A DNA stretch of 64,000 nucleotides from an uncultured Ellagibacter sp. GTDB taxonomy: Bacteria > Actinomycetota > Coriobacteriia > Coriobacteriales > Eggerthellaceae. The stretch spans positions 62,001-126,000 of the forward strand of contig CAKUKU010000002.1 of assembly GCA_934663775.1 (NCBI GenBank), written 5' to 3'. Under the pieces are notes generated by a model, which was not told where the DNA came from, made no database searches, and worked only from the letters and a program-made list of their open reading frames with translations. This document shows positions 8,036-15,624 of this stretch, piece after piece (position 1 is the stretch's first letter; every line of letters begins with the position of its first letter). The translations under genes were made by a program, and so were the position numbers.

Positions 8036-8360
8036 TACGAGATCCGAATCGCTCGATTCTTTCTGCCACTTTTCCCTGCGCACTGCTACCCCTCCAGGGA
8101 GCACAACCCCGAGTTCGTGGCCAACTGAGCGAGTTGTGCGCTGCCATTTCTCAGAATAATCCAACTCGCTTTAATCTGACCTGGGGATTTGCTTTCGAAG
8201 GATGCCCCGAACCAGATCGTGAAGGGGATAATCGGGCGAAAAACGTCGCATAACTCGTCCAGTTGACCACGGACTTGCCTCATTGCTCCAAACGAGGTAG
8301 AAATGAGGTGGCCAAGCGCTTCGGAGCGGCCCTTAGGGAGCCCAATTCGGGATGCCGCCG
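8036..8360. repeat. Large imperfect palindrome with two inverted, diverged copies
   Basis: The sequence left of about 8195 returns as its reverse complement on the right. The core pair GTGGCCAACTGAGCGAGTTG (8117-8136) matches GTGGTCAACTGGACGAGTTA on the minus strand around 8252-8271, and similarity (near 70 percent) extends outwards. Both arms can be read as similar peptides in outward-to-centre direction (RVRGQLSELC on plus, QVRGQLDELC on minus), so this may be an inverted duplication of a coding fragment. No intact gene was found from 7358 to 8737. Confidence 0.5.
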
Positions 8361-8595
8361 CAAACGGGGAGATGCATTCCTCTAGCAATTGAGGCAAATC
8401 ATCCGACTCTGCCCCATAATCACCAGCCCCCATTCCGCTTTCCTTGCCACGCTTGCCCACCACCGCAGTCCGCGCCGCTGAAAGCTTGACACCCCTTGTC
8501 GCAATCTATGGGCAGTCGAGTACTCTACGGTGACGCCCTGAAGAGGCGGAAGGGGCAATCAAACCATTTTCTCGGGCAGCGACTCGATAAATGAA

Positions 8596-8636
8596 AGCCT
8601 CCGAACAGAATGTTCGGAGGCTGTAATTCTTGCTTT
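8596..8636 (+). terminator. Strong hairpin, terminator-like
   Basis: A perfect 11-bp stem AGCCTCCGAAC / GTTCGGAGGCT (8596-8606 with 8612-8622), loop AGAAT, then a T-rich tail. No clear gene ends just before it on either strand. It may insulate the membrane-protein gene at 8738. Confidence 0.6.
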
Positions 8637-8737
8637 ATCGCTGGCGGCTTTGTCCCGCGGGATGCCCCACGGTATCACAAGGTACCGCGCGATATTAAAA
8701 CGCGAGTTCAGAAGCCAGTACCCGTTATGACCCTGCG

Positions 8738-9268
8738 ATGAGGCGCGCGAGCACTCCTGCGGAGAAGCTGCGTCTTGTAAACGCGCTCGTTGCCTCGGCG
8801 ATCGCCGTCTTCTTCTTAGCGCATTCTACGCTGGGGACGGCATCGCTTTTTGTTGAAGGCCTGACCAACAGCCTACCATGGCTCGTGTGGATCATGCTCG
8901 GCGCGGCGGGAGCGCACGTGCTCGCAAGTGTCGGCGCCACCGCCTTGATGCTGACCAATCCCGAGCGACCGCCGAGTTCTCGAAAGAAGCGCCACTTCGT
9001 GCTGAAGTGGGCGACGGGGGCGGTTTTGGCGGCAGCGATCACCGTACATCTCTTCTGCATCCTTTGCCCTGGCAGCCTTCCCGTCTTTCCCCATCAGACG
9101 AGGGTGTCTTTTCTGCTCCTTCTTGCCGCGCTTGCCTGGCATGTCGGCATCGCGACGAAGTCCCTTGCCCGTGACCTGGGAATCGGGAAGAGAACGCGCG
9201 ACATCATGCGAGCCGTCTACGTACTGGTTGTTTTCGCCCTGATAGCGCTCGTATTGGTGGCCTCCTGA
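8738..9268 (+). CDS. Four-helix membrane protein with His in each helix
   Basis: A 176-residue protein with four predicted transmembrane helices (about residues 13-35, 45-73, 90-112 plus the next hydrophobic stretch 124-140, and 157-175). Histidines fall in or at the edge of several helices (LAHSTLG, GAHVLAS, TVHLFC, AWHVGIA). This pattern can bind b-type heme, as in small respiratory membrane anchors. I do not recognise the exact family and the heme idea is inference. No good Shine-Dalgarno precedes ATG 8738. It stands alone, downstream of a strong hairpin. Confidence 0.6.
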   Translation: MRRASTPAEKLRLVNALVASAIAVFFLAHSTLGTASLFVEGLTNSLPWLVWIMLGAAGAHVLASVGATALMLTNPERPPSSRKKRHFVLKWATGAVLAAAITVHLFCILCPGSLPVFPHQTRVSFLLLLAALAWHVGIATKSLARDLGIGKRTRDIMRAVYVLVVFALIALVLVAS

Positions 9269-9334
9269 GTTTGGCCGCCATGTGCTGGGCGGATCGAATA
9301 GACAAGACTGCCTAGGTGCTTCGAAGGGATTCAA

Positions 9335-10571
9335 CTAGGCGATGTTGCGCTCGTCGAAGTCCTCCATCTCGAGCTCCTCGAAGCTGACGTTGAGCTCCTC
9401 TTCGATCTCGCGGAGCATGCGGTCTTCCTCTTTCTTGCGCTGCTGCTCATCAAGCTCGATCCGAGCTTCCTTCGCGCGCTTCGAGCTGGCTTATCGTCTG
9501 GCACACCACCGTGCAGCTGATCTCGCGGCTGCGGATAACCGAGAGCACGTCGTCGATGTGGGGCAGGCGCAGGTTCGCGAAGTCGTCGAGCACGAAGCGC
9601 ACCGGCACTGGGAGCCGATGGTCGGAGAAATCGCGGTCGGCCGAGCGGCACAGGGAGGAAAACGCCTGCTGGATGAAGAGACTCGTGAGCATGTCGAGGC
9701 TTCGATCCATGTCGTCGATGGTGACGAACAGTGCGCGCTTTTCACGCCCGAAGCTGCTGAAGTCGATCTGCCGGGGATTGTTGTACGACCTGATGACGCC
9801 TTCGAAGCCGAACGGCACGAGGTCGGCCGCGAGGATTCCCAAGATGCTCGCATGCATCTTCTCCGCACCGCACGTGGCCTTCGCGCGGTTGTACAGCGCG
9901 GGCGCATAAGCCCCGGGGTCTTCTTTCTGCAGGTCAGTGAATAGCGGGTCGACCGCCCGAGCGACGGCGAGCTCGAACATGCGGATGACCGACGACATGT
10001 TCTGCGCGTCGTCGGGCAGGGCCTCGAGCACGTAGGCGATATAGGCCGTGAGGTAGTTCGCCGCAGCAAGCGGCCAAAAGGAGTCGCTTGCATGCTCGTC
10101 AACAGGGCAGATGGCCGAAGCGATGGAGATGATGTCCTGCTGCATCGGTCGGCCCTCGCACCAGCGAATGTGGTCGAGCGGGTTGTATCCGATGGTGCCG
10201 TCCATGGCGTTGAAGTCGATGCAGTCGACGATGTAGCCGTTTTCCTCAAGGTATGGGCCCACCTCGTGATAGAGGGAGCCTTTGCAATCGAGCACAATGT
10301 AGGACCCTTGGCATTGCAGCAGGTTCGGCTTGACGTGGTTGCGCGTTTTCCCGCCGCCCGACGACCCGAGCACGAGAACGTTGTTGTTCAGCCCGCTTCG
10401 CCACGTGTCGCAGCTGACGGATCGGTTGGCGGAAAGCAAGGTTTCTCCCTGGTAGGCGCTTCGCTGCGGGTTGCAGGCAGGCGCGCTTCCGGGCTTTGCG
10501 GCGGAGAAAGCTTGCGCGAGCTTGTTGTACGCGGAGCCTTTGGCGATGGTGTTGAATTCGGTGGCTTTCAT
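9335..10571 (-). pseudogene. Broken type IV coupling protein (VirD4/TraG)
   Basis: The first 370 codons read as a conjugative coupling ATPase: Walker A GSSGGGKT (residues 69-76), the following VKPNLLQC...YIVLDCKGSLYHEV, and Walker B RFVLDDFANLRLPHID before VVCQTISQLEAR. The frame then stops at 9450 (EGSSDRA). In a shifted frame, a typical acidic, charged C-terminus (ARIELDEQQRKKEED... ending DERNIA) continues to 9335. About 100 or more residues usual between these parts are missing, so an internal deletion plus frameshift destroyed the gene. It has its own ribosome site (GAGGAG). No relaxase, Tra or integrase gene is nearby, so it is an isolated relic of an integrated conjugative element. Confidence 0.8.
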
Positions 10572-10710
10572 AAACTGCTCCTCAGGTTGAGAGTTGACGG
10601 TGGATGGGAAATGGGCGAGTGAAGAATGGGCGGCGAAGGAGGCGAACGGGTGGCGGCAAGCTTAAGCCTGCCCGCGGTCCAAGCAGGCTCGATGCCCTCG
10701 CACGGCGCCG

Positions 10711-11301
10711 CTACAGCGTGCTTATCACGCGATCGGCAAGGTGCGCCGCCACTGCGTCTTCCGCCTCGAAATAGGTGTCTCGGGCGGTGATCTTGAAGAC
10801 CTGTTCGAGGTCCATTCCCGAATGCTGAGCGATGACCTGCGCTGTTATGTCGCGAATGCGCATCAGGTCGTCGGCGCGCGCCTTCACCGAAAGGGCGCTT
10901 CCGCCCACACCGCCCGAAATGAGCGGATCGTGGACCATCACGCGGCTGTGGGGCAGCATGTCGCGCGTGTCGCCGGCGATGAACAGCAGCGCAGCCATGC
11001 TCGCCGCAAGTCCCAGGCATACGGTGCGAATGGGGCAGCTTGTGGCCTGCATCACATCGTAGAGCGCCAGACCCGAGCTCACCTCGCCACCAGGGCTGTT
11101 AATGAAAAGCGTGATGGGTGCCGTAGGGTCGACCTTTTGCAGATAGAGGATCCCGCGGATGATGACCGCCACCGATTCCGAGTCGACGAGTCCGGAAAGC
11201 TCGAGCTCGCGGGCGGCGAGCATCGCGTCGCGGATGTCGAAACGCTGGATGCCGAGATTAGTTTCCTCAATGATTTGGGGAGGGTAGACCGAAGTGCTCA
11301 T
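10711..11301 (-). CDS. clpP: ClpP-type serine protease subunit
   Basis: A 196-residue ClpP homolog, the proteolytic chamber subunit that works with Clp ATPases. The full triad is visible: Ser101 in GLAASMAALL, His124 in VMVHDPL, Asp175 in ITARDTYF. The handle region and the INSPGGEVSSGLALYD segment are conserved. The start ATG 11301 is preceded by AGAAAGG; the in-frame ATG at 11361 lacks this and would add 20 atypical residues. Sequence is more divergent than housekeeping ClpP (GLAASMAA instead of GQAASMGA), and no Clp ATPase or trigger factor is adjacent. It is probably a second ClpP paralog. Confidence 0.85.
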   Translation of the reverse strand: MSTSVYPPQIIEETNLGIQRFDIRDAMLAARELELSGLVDSESVAVIIRGILYLQKVDPTAPITLFINSPGGEVSSGLALYDVMQATSCPIRTVCLGLAASMAALLFIAGDTRDMLPHSRVMVHDPLISGGVGGSALSVKARADDLMRIRDITAQVIAQHSGMDLEQVFKITARDTYFEAEDAVAAHLADRVISTL

Positions 11302-11417
11302 GCCGTGCCTTTCTTCGAATGGCGCCAAGCGCCGGAGGATTGTTAAGGGCAGAGGATGCAAGGCTCGACGCCAAACGCGCGCTCACCATCATGCGGGTTG
11401 CATGACGGGAAAGAATG

Positions 11418-11619
11418 CGCACGAAGGCTCAGCGATGCCGCTCCTGCTCAACGTTTCCTCATCTTCAGTTGTTGCGGTATTGCGAACGGTCATGTAACAC
11501 GCCGCAGCTTGGAAAGCCGCTTAAAGCAAAGGCAGCCGGCGCCGCCCCCATGCCGTGTATGACGGGGAATTCTGTGACACGCTTCGAGAAGCAAAGGCAG
11601 CCGATGCCGCCCCCAAAAC
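11418..11619. repeat. Degenerate tandem repeats, about 65 bp period
   Basis: AAGCAAAGGCAGCCG followed by GCCGCCCCC occurs at 11524 and again at 11589, 65 bases apart. A decayed third copy (GAAGGCTCAGCGATGCCGC) lies near 11423, with the same upstream word ATGACGGG. The intergenic region 11302-11943 holds no supported gene. Confidence 0.5.
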
Positions 11620-11780
11620 TCCCATTAAAAAAGACGGACCAGCCGTCAACGGGTGCATTCGGAGTATAGACGAAGAACCCCCGAATTGGCAAGCATTAAT
11701 TGGAACGCTTGTTCGAATAGTATTCTCATCAGGTGTTTTAGCCATGACGTGCCATCCGCGCGGCATGCGGTAAAGGGAAA

Positions 11781-11868
11781 GACGCCCGCGCGGTGAAGGG
11801 AGACCAGCGCCATAGACGGCTCCGCACAGCGAACGGGCAAGGGGCGGGGCACATGCCGCGCGGGCGTC
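11781..11868 (-). terminator. Long-loop terminator after nifJ
   Basis: A perfect 13-bp inverted repeat GACGCCCGCGCGG (11781-11793) / CCGCGCGGGCGTC (11856-11868). On the minus strand it is followed by TTTCCCTTT and lies about 75 bases past the nifJ stop. The 62-base loop is unusual for a simple terminator. Confidence 0.6.
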
Positions 11869-11943
11869 GCCAGCCACGGCGCGGGGGACTGCGAGCACAT
11901 GCCGCACCCTCGCGCCGTCTGGGCAGTCGCTGGACGCTGGCAG

Positions 11944-14900
11944 TTAATCCTGTGTCATGCGGCGATAGCGGTCGAAACGACGCAGTGCATCCTCTTTGCT
12001 CCGCTCGAAGAGTCGCTCTGCCTCCTCGGGAAAGGTTTTGGTGAGCGAGGCGTAGCGGTTCTCGCCCGCAACGAACTCTAAGTAGTCCATGGTGGGCGCT
12101 TTGGAGTCCAGAGTCATCGGGTGCTCCTTGCTCGGGTCGTAGCGGTACAGCGCCCAGTAGCCGCTTTCCACCGCGCGCTTCATCTCGCCCTGGACGTCGC
12201 GCATCCCGCACTTCAGACCATGCGAGGTGCAGGGCGCGTAAGCGATGATGACGGAGGGGCCGTCGTATTCCTCGGCCTCCTTGAGCGCCTTGACGAGCTG
12301 GTTGTAGTTGGCGCCCATCGCCACCTGGGCGACATAGACGTTGCCGTAGCTCATAAGGATTGCGCCCAGATCTTTCTTGCCGGTCTTCTTGCCGCTCGCC
12401 GCGAACTGCGCGACGGCGCCCGCGGGCGTGGCCTTCGAGCTCTGGCCGCCGGTGTTGGAGTAGACCTCGGTGTCGACCACGAGCACGTTCACGTTGGCGC
12501 CGCTTGCGACCACGTGGTCGAGCCCGCCAAAGCCGATGTCGTATGCCCAACCGTCGCCGCCGAACATCCAAAACGTCTTCTTAGCCAGCTGATCTTTGAA
12601 CTTGAGGACCTCCTCGCACACCTTCTTGGCGCTGTTGGTGAGCGAACCCGTCGAAGCCTCGATTGCCGCCACGAGCGCATCGGAGGCCGCGCGCGAGGTG
12701 TCGAAGTCGTCGAAAGCGGCGAGATAGGACTCACACGCAGCCTTGACCTTTTCCATGGCGGCGGGCTCGGGTGCGTCGCCTTTGCCTTCCTTCGGGTTCT
12801 CCAGGCTGCACGTGGTCACCTGCGAAAGCTTCTCGACGCGCGCCTTCTCGGCCGCGCGCTGCTGGGTCGATCCAAGATAGAGACCTAACGATAGCTCGGC
12901 GTTGTTCTCGAAAAGGCTGTTGGTCCACGCAGGGCCGAAACCGCGCTTGTTTGTGGTATAGGGGATACCGGGGAAGGGCGCGCCCCAGGCCTGCGAACAA
13001 CCTGTGGCGTTTGCCCAGTACACGCGGTCGCCGAACAGCTGGGTGAGGAGCTTGGCGTAGGGCGTCTCGCCGCAGCCCGCACATGCTGCTGAGAACTCGA
13101 GGAGCGGTTGCTTGAATTGCGAGCCCTTGACCGAGTAGGGATCGAACACGCTGCCCTTGTCGGCAAGCTCCAGGCCGTATTCCCACAGCGTGCGGCTCGC
13201 GTCGGTGAGCTTGGCGGGCTCCATGGAAAGCGCGTCTGCCGGGCACACGTCGGCGCAGCTGCCGCAGCTTGTGCAGTCGAACTGGCTCACCTGAAGGGTG
13301 AAGCGCATGCCGTCGGGCAGGTTCTTGCCGCCCTTGAGCGCGACGGTCTCGAACCCGGCGGGGGCGGTGGCGGCCTCCTCCTCGCTCACCAGGTAGGGGC
13401 GGATCGCGGCGTGGGGGCACACGAAGGCACAGCGGTTGCACTGGATGCAGGCGTCAGCCTTCCACGTGGGTGTCGTGACGGCGATGCCACGCTTCTCGAA
13501 AGCGGTGAGGCCCATGTCGATGACGCCGTCCTCGTAGCCCGCAAACGCGCTCACGGGAAGCTCGTCGCCTTTCTGGGCGTTCACGGGACGCAGGATCCCC
13601 GTCACGACGCAAGGCAGGCCCTCGTCGTTTGCGCATGCGTCAAGCTCGGCGTTTTCCCAGCTCGCAGGGACTGCGACCTCCACGCACCTCTGGGCGCCCT
13701 CCTCGATGGCGGCCACGTTGCTCGCCACAACGGCGTCCCCCTTGCGCGCGTAGGTCTTCCGCGCTGCGTCCTTCATGTAGTCGAGTGCCTCCTCGACTGG
13801 CATGAGCCCTGAAATCTTGAAGAACGCCGCTTGGAGCACCGTGTTGATATGGCTGCCAAGGCCCACGCGCTGCGCGATTTCGACCGCGTCGACGGTGAAC
13901 AGGCGGATGCCGTTGTTTGCGATGTAGCGCTTCATTGCTCCGGGCAGGTTGGCGTCGAGCTCCTCAGGCGTCCAGCCCGTGTTCAAAAGGAACGTGCCGC
14001 CCGGCTTCACCTCCTGCACCATGTCGTACTGGCGCACGTAGCTCTGGTTGTGGCAGGCGACGAAATCGGCGCGCTTCACATAATACGTGCTGCGAATAGG
14101 CTTCTTGGAGAGGCGCAAGTGAGACTTGGTCACGCCAAAGGACTTCTTGGAGTCGTATTCGAAATACGCCTGCGCAAACAGGTCGGCGCAGTCGCCCAAG
14201 ATGCGGATGGTGTTGTGGTTGGCGCCCACCGTGCCGTCGCCGCCTAAGCCCCAGAACTTGCAGCTGTAGGTGTCGGCGTCCTTGAAGCCATCGAGCGGAC
14301 GGACGGGAAGCGACAGGTTGGTCACATCGTCGTTGATTCCGATGGTGAAGCCGCGTTTTGGCTGGTCAGCAGCAAGATTCTCAAACACGGCGACAATCTG
14401 GGCGACATCGGTGTCCTTGGAGGAAAGCCCGTAGCGCCCGCCCACAACGAGCACCTTGCCCGCGCGCTCGCTGTTCGCGATAACGCTCGAGACGTCCAGG
14501 AAGAGCGGCTCGCCGGCCGAGCCCATGCACTTGCAACGGTCGAGCACTGCGATGCGCTCCACGCTTTGGGGCAAGGCACCTAAGAAGTGCTTCGCCGAGA
14601 AGGGACGGTAGAGGTGCACCTGCAAGAAGCCGTAGCGCTTGCCGCTGCCCGCAGCCTGGGCCTTCGCGTTCAAATAGTCGCATGCCTCCTGCGCGGTGCC
14701 CGAAACGCTGCCCATCGCGACCACGACGTCGGTCGCGTCGGGCGCGCCGTAGTAGTCGAACACGTGATGCTCGCGGCCCGTCACGCCGGCGACCTGCGCC
14801 ATGATGCCCTCGACCACGTCGGGCAGCTCGTCGTAGGCGGTGTTGTTCGCCTCGCGCACCTGGAAGTACACGTCGCCGTTCTGCACGGTGGCGCGCAGCA

Positions 14901-15537
14901 TGGGATGCTCGGGGTTTAAGGCGCGCGCCCTGAAGCGATCGAGCGCCTCGGTGTCCATGAGCGCGGTGAGCTCCTTGGTATCGGGCATGTCAATGCGCGA
15001 GAGCTCGTGCGAAGTGCGGAAACCGTCGAAGAAGTGCATGAACGGGACGCTGCCCTTCACGGCGGCGAGGTGCGCAACGGCCGCCATGTCGGCAGCTTCC
15101 TGAACGCTTCCCGAACTGAGCTGCGCAAAGCCGGTGTCGCGGCACGCCATGACGTCGGAATGGTCGCCGAAGATGCTCATGGCGTGCGTGCCCACCGTGC
15201 GGCTCGCCACGTGCAAGACGCCTGGAAGGCGCTCGCCGGCGATGCGGTAGAGCACGGGAACCATGAGCATGAGGCCCTGGCTCGAAGTGAAGCTCGTTCC
15301 CAGGCCGCCCGCCTGCAGCACGCCGTGGATAGCCCCGATAGCGCCCGCCTCGGACTGCATTTCGGTCAGCTGCACGCGCTGGCCGAACATGTTCAGGCGA
15401 CCCTGGGCGCTCCAGCGGTCGGTGTGCTCGGCCATGGGCGAGGACGGCGTGATGGGGTAGATCGCCGCCACCTCGGTGAAGTCGTAGGCGACATGGGCCG
15501 CAGCCTCGTTGCCGTCAACCGTTACGTAGTTGCTCAT
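11944..15537 (-). CDS. nifJ: Pyruvate:ferredoxin (flavodoxin) oxidoreductase
   Basis: A 1197-residue one-chain PFOR that oxidises pyruvate and CoA to acetyl-CoA and CO2, reducing ferredoxin or flavodoxin; central to anaerobic energy metabolism. Domains in order: the N-terminal pyruvate/CoA-binding region (YPITPSSPMAEHTD near residue 28); the two-cluster ferredoxin domain with CIQCNRCAFVCP and CTSCGSCADVCP (about residues 690-770); and the thiamine-diphosphate domain with GDGWAYDIGFGG and VVDTEVYSNTGGQ (about 970-1030). Cys in CAGCGETPY supplies part of the third cluster. GGAGAGGGA precedes the ATG. It is the last gene of a minus-strand cluster, 87 bases after the isomerase/acyl-CoA synthetase fusion, and may be cotranscribed. 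Confidence 0.97.
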   Translation of the reverse strand: MSNYVTVDGNEAAAHVAYDFTEVAAIYPITPSSPMAEHTDRWSAQGRLNMFGQRVQLTEMQSEAGAIGAIHGVLQAGGLGTSFTSSQGLMLMVPVLYRIAGERLPGVLHVASRTVGTHAMSIFGDHSDVMACRDTGFAQLSSGSVQEAADMAAVAHLAAVKGSVPFMHFFDGFRTSHELSRIDMPDTKELTALMDTEALDRFRARALNPEHPMLRATVQNGDVYFQVREANNTAYDELPDVVEGIMAQVAGVTGREHHVFDYYGAPDATDVVVAMGSVSGTAQEACDYLNAKAQAAGSGKRYGFLQVHLYRPFSAKHFLGALPQSVERIAVLDRCKCMGSAGEPLFLDVSSVIANSERAGKVLVVGGRYGLSSKDTDVAQIVAVFENLAADQPKRGFTIGINDDVTNLSLPVRPLDGFKDADTYSCKFWGLGGDGTVGANHNTIRILGDCADLFAQAYFEYDSKKSFGVTKSHLRLSKKPIRSTYYVKRADFVACHNQSYVRQYDMVQEVKPGGTFLLNTGWTPEELDANLPGAMKRYIANNGIRLFTVDAVEIAQRVGLGSHINTVLQAAFFKISGLMPVEEALDYMKDAARKTYARKGDAVVASNVAAIEEGAQRCVEVAVPASWENAELDACANDEGLPCVVTGILRPVNAQKGDELPVSAFAGYEDGVIDMGLTAFEKRGIAVTTPTWKADACIQCNRCAFVCPHAAIRPYLVSEEEAATAPAGFETVALKGGKNLPDGMRFTLQVSQFDCTSCGSCADVCPADALSMEPAKLTDASRTLWEYGLELADKGSVFDPYSVKGSQFKQPLLEFSAACAGCGETPYAKLLTQLFGDRVYWANATGCSQAWGAPFPGIPYTTNKRGFGPAWTNSLFENNAELSLGLYLGSTQQRAAEKARVEKLSQVTTCSLENPKEGKGDAPEPAAMEKVKAACESYLAAFDDFDTSRAASDALVAAIEASTGSLTNSAKKVCEEVLKFKDQLAKKTFWMFGGDGWAYDIGFGGLDHVVASGANVNVLVVDTEVYSNTGGQSSKATPAGAVAQFAASGKKTGKKDLGAILMSYGNVYVAQVAMGANYNQLVKALKEAEEYDGPSVIIAYAPCTSHGLKCGMRDVQGEMKRAVESGYWALYRYDPSKEHPMTLDSKAPTMDYLEFVAGENRYASLTKTFPEEAERLFERSKEDALRRFDRYRRMTQD

Positions 15538-15624
15538 CTTTTAGTCCCTCTCCCCGGCAATGGTGCCAAACGCAAGCGGGGGCGCGCATGACGGCCCCCG
15601 CAAAACGGTCGTTCTCGATACAGG

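Noticed and set aside
8086..8463. 125-codon minus-strand ORF
   Set aside because: It coincides with one arm of the large palindrome; the other arm encodes the same motif on the opposite strand, so it reflects the repeat and not a clear gene.
11418..11619. CRISPR array
   Set aside because: Only two good copies, 65-bp period, imperfect repeats of varying spacing and no cas genes.
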